Positions 48,746-60,573 are shown, counted from the stretch's first letter. The stretch: 64,000 nt of DNA from Bradysia coprophila (GCF_014529535.1 NW_023503493.1:21794001-21858000); one strand, 5' to 3'. Program-made: numbers and translations. Notes: a model not told the origin generated them from the sequence alone.

Positions 48746-49225
48746 AACGTAATGGTCTTTGTAAATGCTATACGAGAACTAATGTACTGCAAACTGTTAC
48801 CCGATATTTTACAATATTTTAAATAATTGGCCGGAAATATCAGGTTTTGAGTAGATAAATGTCTTTCTATTTGGATCAATGACAATGGTCTTGAATATTA
48901 CTCATCTAATGTGGACAGTATTAGGTTGAAAAATTGAATACCTGCTGAGATATTTAGACGAGGATTGCAGTATGTTTGGAATCAATCATTTGACTCTATT
49001 TCAATTCATAGGCATTAATGATGCTGTCTTGTATCATCATAAAATCGGAAGACTGTTCATGTGGAGAAAATCGTAGAGATAAGAAGATTTAAACGGTAGT
49101 TGAGATTTCAGCTGTGTTTATAATAATTTGAAATTGCAGTATTTTGGAACTGTGAATTGCTTTATTATGATCTCTCCGAATATTCAAAATTCGAACGAAG
49201 TAGCAGATTTGGATTTTTTTTTTAT
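48746..49225. other. Intergenic, lectin to binding-protein gene
   Basis: No gene is seen. It includes the lectin promoter and the 3' flank of the next minus-strand gene. Confidence 0.45.
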
Positions 49226-49230
49226 TTATT
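49221..49230 (-). terminator. Poly(A) signals overlapping the stop codon
   Basis: On the minus strand the gene ends AGGAAATAAATAAAAAA. The stop TAA (49,228-49,226) lies between two overlapping AATAAA hexamers, so the 3' UTR may be very short. Confidence 0.55.
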
Positions 49231-50601
49231 TCCTGGATGTTGCTGGCCTGTAACCGGTAACTGGATGCATACCGAGAGGTCCATTCGGTTCATTGGGATT
49301 ACTACCTTGAACTTGACCGAAAATGAACCCAACTTGATTTCTGAATATTTCAACCGCTTCACGATCCTTCATGAATTTCAAAAGTGCCGTTGGATTCCCA
49401 TTCGGATAACTCCAAATCGATTTGAATGGCGCTGGAGGAGCGACGTCATCACGAACTGACCAAGACCAGGCTGCTGGTTGCTCTTGTTGTTTTTTATCAA
49501 GCAGCCAACTAATGTAAAGCTTAGCAGTTTCTGGATGTTTGGCTTTTTTGAAGATGGCTGCAGTTTGAGCCCATATTACAAATGGATCTTTTTCCGGAAC
49601 GATAAGCTTGGGAAGAGTTGGTCCATATTTTTCTTGTGAGTTCAAGCCTCCATCAGCACTCATAGTTGCTACGTAGCCAAGACTGGAATCGCCTACCATA
49701 GCAATTGCAGTTGCCGTTCCACGAACCAATTTCGGATTTTGCAATTTAAATTTTTCCAAATATTCGAATCCATATTTGTCAACCACTTGCTTAAACCATA
49801 GAAGTACCGCATCATCATCATTCGGATAGGTAACAACCAATTTGTCTTTGAATTCGGGCTTCAGATAGTCATTGGCTTCTACTGGCCAAGATTGATTATT
49901 TGGAAGCAATTGTGTATTAACGTTGGTTGTAAAAGCATCCATAAAAACACCAGTGTATGCTCCATCAGCATCCTTCAAATCAGCGTAAATGTGATCCCAA
50001 CCTATCGGTTTGTAATTCAAAAGAACCCCTTTGTCTTTCCAACGCGGGAAATCTTGGAGGGTTTGCAACTGAGCAACGTCAACTACGAGCGTATCGGTGT
50101 CTAATTGATAATCGATTCTAGCGTCATGATATTTGCTCAAATCGACAACAATTTCCACTGTAATGCCGGGAAATGCCTCTTCAAATCCGGCACGATTACC
50201 ATCCTGTTGATCAGGAGCATCACCACTGCATACACTACGAGTTTACCACCTTCCTCCAAAGCGAGTTTGTATAAATCGTTTAATGATCGTCTGTCTGGCT
50301 TAACTTTAGAGTCTGGAGTTGGAAACGGTCCATCTGGTCTTACAGGGGAATCACAATCGTTTGAAGGTAAAGGTGCACCATATCCATGGTTGTAGACTCC
50401 AAAGCGTTTACCATATGAACGATCATAATGTTTGTCGTATTCACCATAGTAGGCACTGTATCCCCGAGGTTTATAGCAGTTGACCTGAGATATTTAAATC
50501 TCTAAATTTCATTTCCAAACAAAAGTATCATTTTGAATTAAAAAAGGATTTACCTGTATCAAAGTAACAGTTATAAACCCTATGTAGAGCAAAAACTTCA
50601 T
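49226..50601 (-). CDS. Secreted ABC-type substrate-binding-like protein (frameshifted)
   Basis: Exon 1 (50,601-50,554) encodes a signal peptide, MKFLLYIGFITVTLIQ. A 69-base GT-AG intron follows, then exon 2 (50,484-49,226). The mature part starts with a Tyr/Gly-rich linker and then reads like fungal and bacterial extracellular solute-binding proteins of the iron(III)-type ABC family: GGKLVVYA, FPGITVEIVVDLSKYHDARI, LQTLQDFPRW, GVLLNYKPIGWD, DGAYTGVF and a long conserved C-terminal lobe. Animals normally lack this family, so horizontal acquisition is inferred. The frame of exon 1 and early exon 2 does not match the rest: near 50,228, after VYA, one base appears to be missing. With that base the protein would be about 435 aa. 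No other stops occur in the 310-codon main frame. This is either a recent null allele or a sequencing error. There is no ABC permease or ATPase nearby, so a secreted binding role is likelier than transport. Confidence 0.9.
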
Positions 50602-50658
50602 TTCGGCTTCAATGAGTAGAGTACACTACACTAATCCATCAATTCCAAAAGCTGTCCT

Positions 50659-50666
50659 TTTATATA
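50659..50666 (-). promoter_or_regulatory. TATA box of the substrate-binding-like gene
   Basis: Minus-strand TATATAAA, within CTATATAAAAGG, is 58 bases before the ATG at 50,601. This gives a short 5' UTR of roughly 30 bases. It is a strong, insect-type core promoter match. Confidence 0.65.
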
Positions 50667-52196
50667 GATGCGATTCATCTATCAAAATGCGACGTCGCTA
50701 GCAATATGTTAGTTCAGCTTAAATTAATTATTACGTAAGTTTAAATTGTCTAGTCGATGACGTGTTGTGCCTAAAAATAACTTCCATCCGATATTTATTG
50801 GCTTTTCATTAAGTTGCTTTGTCATGTATTCAAACCAAACGCTTAGACTCATGACGCAAAAGTAATGTTAATTACAGTAAAATAATTCAGTTCTTTTGAA
50901 TATGCGAATTCAGAGAGTACTTCAACCGCACATTTGTGTCTGATAGCTGCCACGGTGGGGTTGAACGAAACTTAAATAGAGTCGCTATACAACCTCTGAT
51001 TTTTCTTCAAGTTCTTATTGAGGGACTCAAGTACTATAAGGAACCACATTCAGTTTGTGGATCCATCCAGCCGTTTCGGAGTACCGGCACTCATGGCCGT
51101 GCGGGATGGATCCGCGAACTGAATGTGGTTCCTTTCAGTACTTGAGTCCCTTAATAAGAACATGAAGAAAAATCAGAGGTGGTATCGCGACTCTATTTAA
51201 GTTTTGTTCAACTCCACCGTGCTGCGGCAGAATACACTACTTACAGTGCCTAAACCATAGAGTTTCACTCAAGATTAGAGAAGGTTTCGTCGATGATATT
51301 TTTGAACAGCCTGTCCCAAAATGTGAACAGTATAACTCTATGGTTTGAGAGAGTTCTTCTTGTTTCAAAACGTAAGCGATAAAATTGAGGATATTTTTTG
51401 GGATTTGAGCACGAGTGTAGGCGACTTTAAAACCTTTTATAAGAGCTTTTACTAATAACTCTCATGAAACTTTGGATCAATTAGTAATAGACTGGCTCCT
51501 GTGAACGGCTCACAAAACAGGCATGAACATTGACAATTCAAAATATCGTCTGTAGATGCTTGTGAAACCATTAGTGACAATTATTCGTGTGATGCGGATG
51601 GTAGCAATAATCTTGTGCCAATAACCATCATGTATAGAAGAACAATTGCGGAGCCAATTTCCATGCTAGAGGGATTCTAATTTTACTCGAATAACCATTT
51701 ATTATACCATTTGAGCCTACGATTTCGTATGTCCGAGTAAATAGTTGATGCAATGGAACAGATATCGTCCGAGAAGTTGATGAATTCACTGCATCTAGTG
51801 TAAGATACACCTTCATATCGTAACCAATCAATGCGCATAGTCGTATACCATTCTATCGAGATGTTTAAATTTAATCAGAAATTTTTATAATCATTCGTAT
51901 TTAACAATGGTCTACTTAAAGTTCGAGGAATTAATAAGGCTCCATATCATTTATTACTGCAGTAATTAGCACCATTTTTACTAGATCATTCGTAGATCAA
52001 ATAAAATCTCTGGACTTAAATTGCCACAAAAGAATGTTCTTTCCATTAATCCATTTTTATTTTTAAAAAAATTATTAGAATAACACCCTACAGCCTAGCC
52101 TACGTATATGTGTAAATCATTTGTATGTGTTTTTAACACTCTTTATTGACAATTTCTATTGTTATAAACTCACGCAACACTAAATGCTAGGTAAAC
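50667..52196. other. Intergenic with a foldback element
   Basis: No gene is recognised. It holds the hairpin element at 50,949-51,222 and a weaker inverted pair CCATAGAGTT/AACTCTATGG at about 51,255-51,345. Confidence 0.45.
50949..51222. mobile_element. Foldback MITE upstream of the substrate-binding-like gene
   Basis: The left arm (50,949 to about 51,070) with GGTTGAACGAAACTTAAATAG, CCTCTGATTTTTCTTC and GGACTCAAGTACT returns inverted from about 51,097 to 51,222. The arms are about 120 bases, highly similar, around a loop of about 25-30 bases. It is about 280 bases upstream of the TATA box of the minus-strand gene. Confidence 0.8.
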
Positions 52197-53654
52197 TTAT
52201 CCACTTGAAGTGGGCGGTTTCTTCAAAATTCCTTTATTGCGCAAATATCTAACTATAAATGGTGTTGCTCCTAATGTTATGCTGATTCGTACGGGAGCAA
52301 ATACCTTGTGAACAGCGTAGGCGACAACAAAAGTGCTTGCACCAGTTGCCAGCTTATTACTTAATGCCGAGTCTCCCCATCCGAGGTGCTCAAGGATTGC
52401 GACGAGGTCGAGTCCGCTGAAAATTCAATTAGAATTAAAACAACTTGCATCAAAATGGAGTGTGAAGTGGAAGGAGAGTGTGGCTGAGGTGTTAGTATTG
52501 AAGCGTCAACAAAAAAATAATCAAAAAATTATTTTCAAACGACCTACCTAGACACCAACAGGTAAAATGATCCAAGCGATATCAGTGAAATTCCAACGTG
52601 AAATACCATGACAGTAGATCCATAGTCCTTTACTGCTTTTTTTAACATTTCCGTACGACTTAAAGGCGCATCAGCCTTTCCGGTTGCTTGACTAGTACTT
52701 ACATCTGTCTTACTATCATCTTTTTTATCTGAACTTCCAGTCGTATAGCATCTAACATTCGACTGATTTGCATGCCAAAATGCGACACAAGCATTAGTTA
52801 TTGCTCCGCTATTCATATCAAACAACTTTGCATAACGACTATTGTGCATTCCATTTCTCATACCTTTGACTTTGTCGAAATTTTCTTCATACGTCGTCCA
52901 ATCGGCTCGGGTCGATTTTCTCAAGTTCACATAATGTGATGCTTTTAAATCGTGAGCCATGAATTTACTTCCTTGCTCCCATTGACCGCCCGGCATATTG
53001 AGATGCGTGAACTTATGCATACCGCCAAACGGCGTTGGTACATTACTTTGCATGGACGAATTTAAGCTGACCGCACCGGAACAGTCATAAGACCGGACGT
53101 GCGAATCCTCCTGCGAATTATCGACGGTGATATCGATGCGGCTGGGATGCAGCTGAGATTGATGTGTCAGCATTGCACCGGCATTGATGTCACGAGAGCG
53201 TTGCGGTGAAAATTTTGTCATTTCGGCTGGATCAATGTTTAAGGGAAGTGGTAGGCGTTCGGCTTGTGGATAGTTTTGCTTGGCGGAGATGTGCAGATTT
53301 TCGGTTTTCCCATTTTGAGCTGTAAACAACAGTCATTGAATTGAAATTGTATATAATGCTAGTGCTCTGCTGCACAGACAGAATTTCAAGTAACGCTAAA
53401 AACTTCATGTAGTTTCATGGATCATTCTTACAAGAAACTAGACACCTTAGGCTTTAGAATATTTAATATACGAAGACAGTATCAAAGGATCGCGATGATA
53501 TTCGATTATGTAAACCCGAAATTAAACACAAAACAAAAGTTTTTCACAAAAAATATCTTTACTTACTTGTTGATAATACACCCTGTGCAACCGAGCGGAT
53601 ATTGTTCACCGAATTCTTCAAACTGTTCAATGTTTTTTGCAAATTAGATGCCAT
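52197..53654 (-). CDS. FAM210-like (DUF1279) mitochondrial membrane protein
   Basis: Exons are 53,654-53,567, 53,319-52,548 and 52,416-52,197, with phases 1 and 2, giving 359 aa. The start ATG (MASNLQKTLNSLKNSV) is the only Met in the upstream frame. The C-terminal third (about residues 250-345) matches the FAM210/DUF1279 domain: KKAVKDYGSTVMVFHVGISL, a first membrane segment (SLISLGSFYLLVS), GLDLVAILEHLG, GASTFVVAYAVHKVFAPVRI and a second membrane segment. This is most like FAM210B, an inner mitochondrial membrane protein linked to metabolism and erythroid differentiation in vertebrates. The N-terminal 220 residues are Ser/Asn-rich and not conserved to my knowledge, with CYTTGSSDKKDDSK before the domain. 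Exon 1 is inferred from splice signals and is less certain than exons 2-3. Confidence 0.92.
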
Positions 53655-56225
53655 ATTTTTCGTTCTAATCAAATGTTCTCGTTCAACAGCAGCAATATAA
53701 CTGGCCGATTCAACCAATGAATATTTCTTTTTGCCTTGCGGTTCTGCGTTGTAGAATTTTCCAAAAATACACTGTCGCTTAACCGTGGTCAGGTCGTCTA
53801 TATCCAAATAGAATGTTCGGAATAATGTATTAAAGTGTACACTGTACAGCTATATAGAACAACTGGATGATGTGACCTGTTAAGCATCTCTACACATAAA
53901 TACAAAATTATAAGCAATTTATTTGTCATGAGCACTTATTGTTCATTAACTAGCATATTGCTCGTGTGTGGATTTTTATTGGCAGAATCATTTTAATCAA
54001 TGAGAGAGAATTAAATTCTGCCTGTTGCAACAAAGTGTTTACAATTCATTTTACACTTAATGATCTGTTCATCAAGATATTGTTTAGAAGAGAGGAAAAT
54101 TACTTAGGAAAAATAAAAATAAAAACACCGGCAAGTTGTATATTTACGTCGCGACGACGCTACTTTGGGATTGCTTTCGTCAATAATGAAAATTTAATTA
54201 TATTTGGACTTTAGACTGAGTGAGCAAAGTTCACGGCGTGATCGCGTCGTGATAATGCTAAATTGAATGTTTATTGTAAGAAGAGAAAATTGTGTTTTGG
54301 GAAAAACAAGAAGGTATTACATGACGCAAACAGAAGAAAGGTAGGAGGAAGAAAGTTTTGTTTGTGCAGCGAAAGTGTGAGATAACGTTTTGCTGTTTAT
54401 TTTATGAGTGCTGTAAATATAGATTTTTTTTAAATCTAATTTGCCCTCTTCGCAAAGCAATTCGATTCTCTATCCAACATTTTCACACAGAGTAGATCCT
54501 GATTTGGTCAAATTGAAGGTTTGTAAATCATTTCGAGGGTTTTTCTTTTTCGAGAAAACTATTTGAAATAAAGCTCTTTTTGTCTGGTCGTAAAAGTTTA
54601 ATATCCGCCATTCATGGCAAAATAAGGAAGATCTACTTAAAAGCAACGTGTTCCTGTTAATATATCGTTATATCGTCAACACAATTATGTTGAATGAAAC
54701 TGTGTGTGTGTATGTGTAATGATGTATGCTGACTAATTGGCAGTGCATTAAGAAAAAATGACCTTGGGGTATGATTAAATTGGACCACTGTCAAGTATGA
54801 GAGTTCAAATTTTTTTATTTTGTTTACAACAGAATGTTGTGGAAATTTTTCACACAAATTTTATTCCTTCAAAGAGAGTTTAGGTATGGTATGCGCTGTC
54901 TATTTTTTGTGTGAACCGAAATTTATAAGAAAAGATTCGTTATGTTTGGATATGAGTTGACAATGATGCAATAGTGTAAGTGTCTTGTCATTGTGCCTTT
55001 GTCTAAAATTATGCGCTTTGAATATGAGAGTTCAATGAACAATGGAAGTCTGGGCGGTATGGACAGGAAGGGTAATATTATCTCAAATTCGAATTAAATA
55101 CAAATTAGTTTATCTGTCGTTGAAGGTTTTTTTAAGACAATCTGAAATTGGAATCACTTTCGTTAATTGAACGTTAATTAAAAGAACGGACAACTAATCG
55201 ATTTGAATGAACATATGAACATACTGAGGCTATCTAATAAAACAATTTTGTGTTGTGGATGATCCTCTTATGACAATTTATGATTCACAAACACTTTAGA
55301 ACAGTGATAAAGTTGTACACAGACTGATACGGTATTACGAGAGAAGAAAATGAGCAATGATGTGGTCTCACGGATAAAATGAAGTAAAAGATTTTGCATC
55401 AATTCGTTGCAATAACTTTAGATTAAAAGAAGCAAATTACATACTTGTATTATACCGCTGATATATGCTTGCCGTCTGTGAAAGCTTAGGAATTAAAAAG
55501 AGTTGATTATGAAGCAGTCATATCCAGAGAATGCCTCCTCTTTTTGGAAACTTATTCGAGATACAGGGAAGGTTTTTATATTAGCTTCAGAACAGATTCA
55601 ATAGACTCTGTTGAGGTACGTTATTTAATTTTTAGTCCGCATCAGATAGAATTTTGTATAATCATTTCGATTGCGACAGAAATATCGATTCATGATGATA
55701 AGCTATCACTGATAAACAAGATAACAGGCAAAAACAAAATTGTTGGATCAACATTACACACAAATTTCTGTTTTCGATTTTGTATTTTCAGCAGAAGATT
55801 CGAGTCACTTACTCTATGATTTTCACCTTAGTTATAATAGACACCAATAATGCGACAATAAATAGAATATTTCCCGTATTTATAATCGTAGCAAGACGAA
55901 AGAGTGTTTATAAAAACAGTGAACTGGCAATTCAATGACAGCGATGACAACACGGTGCAGAGAGATATAAATAGCGGCGTCTCTCGTGTCATGAGCAGCC
56001 ATCGAGTCGCTCCAATCGACAAAAGAAACCGAACAAAATCGATATTGAACTGTCATCGCGGTTTGTAACACACGCATTGCCAACACAACATCCTCAAAAA
56101 ATTTTTTAGTTTAAGTTTGAGTGCGTGTCAAAAAGGTATTTGATCGCACAATAAGCGGTTTTTAAGTGAAAATTAGTAAAGAATTTAGTTAAGCATTAGC
56201 ATTAATATAATAAATAAAAGACAGA
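53655..56225. other. Intergenic, FAM210-like gene to SPP
   Basis: About 2.6 kb between divergent genes. I see no further gene. It has a short GT-rich run near 54,702-54,720. It should contain both promoters. Confidence 0.5.
55966..55973 (+). promoter_or_regulatory. Candidate TATA box of signal peptide peptidase
   Basis: TATAAATA lies 253 bases before the ATG at 56,226, consistent with a 5' UTR of roughly 220 bases. The assignment rests on motif and position only. Confidence 0.35.
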
Positions 56226-58045
56226 ATGGCTGACGCGGATATAGTGCAAAATCTAACCGAAGCGGTTGAAAATGCGACCGAAACGATAACGGGGAAAAAG
56301 GTTCCATCTACACCAGAAGGAATGCTCGTCGCCTACAGCTCGTTGGTCGTGATGGCAATGCTACCGATATTTTTCGGTTCGATGCGGTCGGTAACTCACC
56401 AGAAACACCAAAAGGTAACCCCTAACTGTTCCCAATCATATCGGAATGGAACACGATCTGTTAGATTGTTGTTGTTGGTCCAATCACATTTGTGTACGTT
56501 TACACTGTTGATTATTATCAGTGACGTGTGATACATACAGGTTTCCATGTTACTTGTATACTATGAATTACAGCACGTGAATCATACTAAGGAATGAACA
56601 GCATCTTATTTCTTATTGTCGTGGCAATATATTTTCGCCTTTAAGTCACTATGAAATTGTAGAAATGCAGTTTAGCCTTTCAATGCAGAAGAGCCCAGTG
56701 CCTTCACTACAAAGCTATCGAAGTTTACATTCAATTGATGCTTGTTGAACATTACATCAATGAAATTACTTCACTCTTTCTCAAGTTCAATATTGTATTA
56801 GGCATTGCGGTTGTCTATCTTATCTCTAAGTACTTATTCGCTCAATGGCTTGATATTTACTCTCGTTCCAATAATGATACTTAAACCAAGAGACGCAAGC
56901 AACTGCTAAGTTAGACCTTTATCATGTATTCGTAACAAGGGAGTGTGTATGTAGCTCAGTTCCTTTTGTCTGTTTATTTTCTTGTAATCTCCTGTGGCAT
57001 CCACTAATTTTAATTTTTTCATTTTTTTTAGGCAACCGGCCAAAAAGCCGAAACAATGACACAATCCGATGCGATGATGTTTCCAATCATTGCGTCCGGT
57101 GCACTATTCGGACTGTACTTGGTGTTCAAAATATTCTCAAAAGATTACATCAATCCGATGCTCACCTGCTACTTTTTCTTCTTGGGAGTGCTGGCACTTT
57201 CTCACCTGTTGAGTCCGATAATCGGCAAGCTGATTCCATCGTCCATACCGAACATCCCGTTCCACATTCACTTTACGCAGGGTCAAGGTGCCACGAAGAA
57301 AGACCTGATCGACTACAAATTTTCATCGCACGACATCGTGTGCCTGATCATTTCGACCGTTATCGGCGTTTGGTATTTGATTCAAAAGCATTGGATCGCC
57401 AACAATTTGTTGGGCATTGCATTCGCCGTGAATGGCGTTGAATTGCTCCAATTGAACAACATTATGACCGGATTGATTCTGCTGTGTGGCCTGTTTGTGT
57501 ACGATATATTCTGGGTGTTCGGAACGAATGTTATGGTAACGGTGGCAAAGAGCTTCGAAGCGCCCATCAAACTGGTTTTTCCACAAGACATCATCACAAA
57601 CGGATTGAGTGCATCGAATTTCGCCATGTTGGGACTTGGTGATATCGTTATTCCGGGAATATTCATTGCGTTACTGCTCCGCTTCGACAACAGCTTGAAA
57701 CGGAAGAGTAAAACCTATTTTTATGCAACATTCACCGCTTATTTCTTGGGACTCTTGACTACCATACTAGTTATGCATTTGTTTAAACATGCCCAGCCGG
57801 CTTTATTGTACTTAGTGCCAATGTGCTTAGGCACACCATTGCTGTTGGCTTTAATCAAAGGAGACATTAATGTGCTGTTTAGGTAAGTGATTTGAATTTC
57901 ATCGTTCAGTTAAACGATTGATGGTAATGTGGTAATTGTCTTTTGCAGCTATGAAGATGATCCATCGAAGGAAGGAAAGAAACAATCGTCCGAGGCAAAG
58001 TCGTCAAAGAATAACAAAAAGAAAGAAACGAAAAAAGCCAAGTAA
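56226..58045 (+). CDS. Spp: Signal peptide peptidase (H13/SPP)
   Basis: Exons are 56,226-56,414, 57,032-57,882 and 57,949-58,045 (phases 0 and 2), encoding 378 aa, close to the length of human SPP. It is an ER intramembrane aspartyl protease that cleaves leftover signal peptides within the membrane. Both catalytic motifs are intact: YD at residue 221 in GLFVYDIFWVF, and GxGD with Asp 267 in MLGLGDIVIPG. The PAL motif QPALLYLVP begins at about residue 318. Several hydrophobic spans are evident. The C-terminus is Lys-rich and ends KKAK, fitting a dilysine ER-retrieval signal. The N-terminus has N-x-T sites (NLTEAVENATETITG). Intron 1 is 617 bases, intron 2 is 66 bases. The symbol follows the insect orthologue and identity is very secure. 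Confidence 0.97.
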
Positions 58046-58382
58046 TAGGACGACTGTCGGGCATTCTTCGCTTAACTACTTCCATCCGATAAAGAAAATC
58101 CTTAAGAAGAAACAATTTTGCATTTTACATAACAGTTTGTAAAAACTTAACTTTTGGTACCTACAATTTAAGCGCAACAAAATCCAACAGTACGTTTCCG
58201 TTTTAACTGAAATTTATTCGCTTTTTTCGTCAATGGAATTTTTTTTTTTTCTCAAATTGAAAGTTTCATTGAAATTGTTTTTGTTTTCTATTATTATTTT
58301 TTCGTTAAGAATTGGTTGCAATTATTTGATGATTAATTTGTGATTACATTGTGTTCACAAGGAACTATTATTTTTTTACGAA

Positions 58383-58388
58383 AATAAA
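58383..58388 (+). terminator. Poly(A) signal of signal peptide peptidase
   Basis: AATAAA lies 338 bases past the stop codon. It is the clearest hexamer downstream. Confidence 0.5.
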
Positions 58389-58949
58389 CTTGTCAAACAA
58401 ACGTGGACTTTAATCAAATTTAAAAATGAGAAAATATAAAAATTACTTCAAATATTATAGTAAAACTTGAGCTTTGATTTTTAAAATTTTCAAATTTTTA
58501 AAATGCCAAACCATTTTAAAGGAGGGGTCGAGGGGCAAATATTCATTGTCAGACAAAGGAAAATCCAGAGGAAATCCTTCAAACTTTTGCGAAAGAAAAT
58601 CCTTAAATTAATAGAAAATCTGCAAAATCTTAGAAAATCCTTTAAAAGGATCAAAAAAACTAAATAAAAGAAGAAAATCCTTGAAAATTGAAAAAGATCC
58701 TTTGAAAATCCATCCAGAATCAGTAAAAAATCATCTAAAAATCCTTAAAAAACGATAGAAAAATCCTTGATAATCCTCAGAGGAGCGTCTGCTGTTCCAA
58801 CAAATCAACTAAATGTCATGAGTTGCTACTTGTACGTCATGTATCTAAAATTTCCGATGATACACATCAATCGGTAGTGACGGAATAAGTGAACTTTTGT
58901 ATTGCAAATATGTCGTATTGAGCTTTTTTCGTAATATTCGGCACATTGT

Positions 58950-59258
58950 AGAAAGTCGGCCGAAGACACTAAAGTAGATGTTCGGGGTTCGTCAGATATT
59001 CAGACTCAGCCTACCCAAAATATTCGAAAAAATGCATATAATCTCTTCAAAATAACTCAATTCCACTTTAAGTTTTTTCTTAATTTGTTCTAGTGTCGTA
59101 CTTTGAGTAGCAAAAATTGAGGTAAATAAAACTATTCGTATTTTGAAGATAAACGAAGTGTCTCCGACCAACTGTTGGGTACGTTAAGTCTGAATATATG
59201 ATGAACACCGTCTGCCCAAACATCTGTTTTACTATCTTCGACCAACTTTGTACAGATC
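58950..59258. mobile_element. Foldback element
   Basis: GTAGAAAGTCGGCCGAAGAC...TATTCAGACTCAGCCTACCC (58,950-59,022) pairs with GGGTACGTTAAGTCTGAATA...CATCTGTTTTACTATCTTCG (59,176-59,258). The arms are 75-100 bases with about 20-25% mismatch by eye. Confidence 0.6.
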
Positions 59259-59296
59259 TCCCACCGCAAAACAAAAAATAATTAGGTCCAATTAAG

Positions 59297-60270
59297 TATG
59301 GTTTCCACTCAACAAAAGTACTCCGTGTGAGAGCCGAGCGAGCCCACGGTGTGCTTGAACCAAATTTAAACAAAAATTTTTGCACCTCTGATTTTTCTTC
59401 ATATTTCTCTTTTTTGGGTCATAACAAACAACTTTAGTTCGAGGGGTAGGTTGGCGCAGCGGGCGCTTTTCGAAAAAATAGCGAAAACGTCATCTGAAGT
59501 CCATTATTTGGCCGTTTCCAGCAAGTCTATATTTTTTGAAGATTTGAGTGTCATTTTTTGCCATACATTTTTCTAGCCATTCCGAATATATTAAAACATT
59601 TTGGTGTTTTTTTAGTCGTCTTTGTGTCCAATATTGCAACACTATAGAAAGAATGTAGCCAGGTTAAAGGACCTTTGTGAAACCGAAAGCACCAAAGCCG
59701 ACACTTTTGTAACGAAAAATATAAAATTTAAATAGAGAATCGCTTTTATATACCTCGAAGACATCGAAAAGAAACTAACATTAGGGAACTGTAGTCATAT
59801 TGAACTCTGATTGGTCCTACAATGCTGTTACGTACGGCTACTCCGAAATTTTGGAGCGTTGTGCACTTATATCGATGAATCCCATCCTAATTATCACATT
59901 TAGTGGCACATTAAGTTCTTGTAACTAGTTGACAGTATTCTTGATCACTTTCAATGATCAGATGACTCACCAAAATTTATATAATAAGTCATTTAGCCCA
60001 CAACAGTTATTAAAAGTGCTGGAAACGGCCAAATAATGGACTTCAGATGACGTTTTCGCAATTTTTTTCGAAAAGCGCCCGCTGCGCCAACCTACCCCTC
60101 GAACAAAGGTTGTTTGTTATGACCCAAAAAAGAGAAATATGAAGAAAAATCAGAGGTGCAAAAAATTTTGTTTAAATTTGGTTCAGGCACACCGTGAGCC
60201 GTGAGAAAATTGAAAAACGTCGATTTTGTCTCTCACACTGAGTACTTTTTCGGTAAGTGGAAATCAAGCA
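59297..60270. mobile_element. Long-arm foldback element upstream of the orphan gene
   Basis: Arms of about 230 bases (59,297-59,530 and 60,030-60,270) are inverted copies. Shared blocks include GTTCGAGGGGTAGGTTGGCG, CAGCGGGCGCTTTTCGAAAA, CCTCTGATTTTTCTTCATAT and CTCTCACAC(G/T)GAGTACTTTT. About 500 bases of non-coding sequence separate the arms. It lies 115 bases upstream of the initiator-like sequence of the next gene, so it could affect its promoter. No clear target duplication was found. Confidence 0.75.
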
Positions 60271-60384
60271 TTACCTCGCCGTAGCAGTTAAAAAAATGCA
60301 GCGTATGGAATGTCAAAAATCCGAACTATTGTTTTCGAGAAAAGATCAGGTCGATCGAAATACAGCAAAACGTGCGCTTCACAT

Positions 60385-60390
60385 TCAGTC
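60385..60390 (+). promoter_or_regulatory. Candidate initiator (TCAGTC)
   Basis: TCAGTC, followed by the repeat CAGTTAGTCAGTTAGT, matches the insect initiator consensus TCAGT. It is placed just before a plausible 95-base non-coding first exon that ends at 60,479. Confidence 0.45.
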
Positions 60391-60573
60391 AGTTAGTCAG
60401 TTAGTATAACCAAACCAACGAAACCCAATATTTTGTGTATCTAGTGTGAACAAAAATTAGACCCTTGAGTAGACGAAAGGTAAAAATCAATTCCATTTGT
60501 TTACATCTAAAATGTACATCAAATTTCTAAATTTTAAAAGCGATTGGTCGAGAACAAAGCCGACATTGTGTTC

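Larger units (their letters stand above)
58389..60384. other. Intergenic filled with foldback repeats
   Basis: 58,500-58,790 is full of degenerate AAAATCC(T) motifs. Foldbacks follow at 58,950-59,258 and 59,297-60,270. No gene is seen. Confidence 0.5.

Noticed and set aside
49226..50601. Bacterial contamination as the source of the binding-protein gene
   Set aside because: It has a spliced signal-peptide exon and eukaryotic TATA and poly(A) signals, and it lies between animal genes on the same contig.
57323..57690. Antisense frames within signal peptide peptidase
   Set aside because: Shadows of a conserved coding exon on the plus strand.
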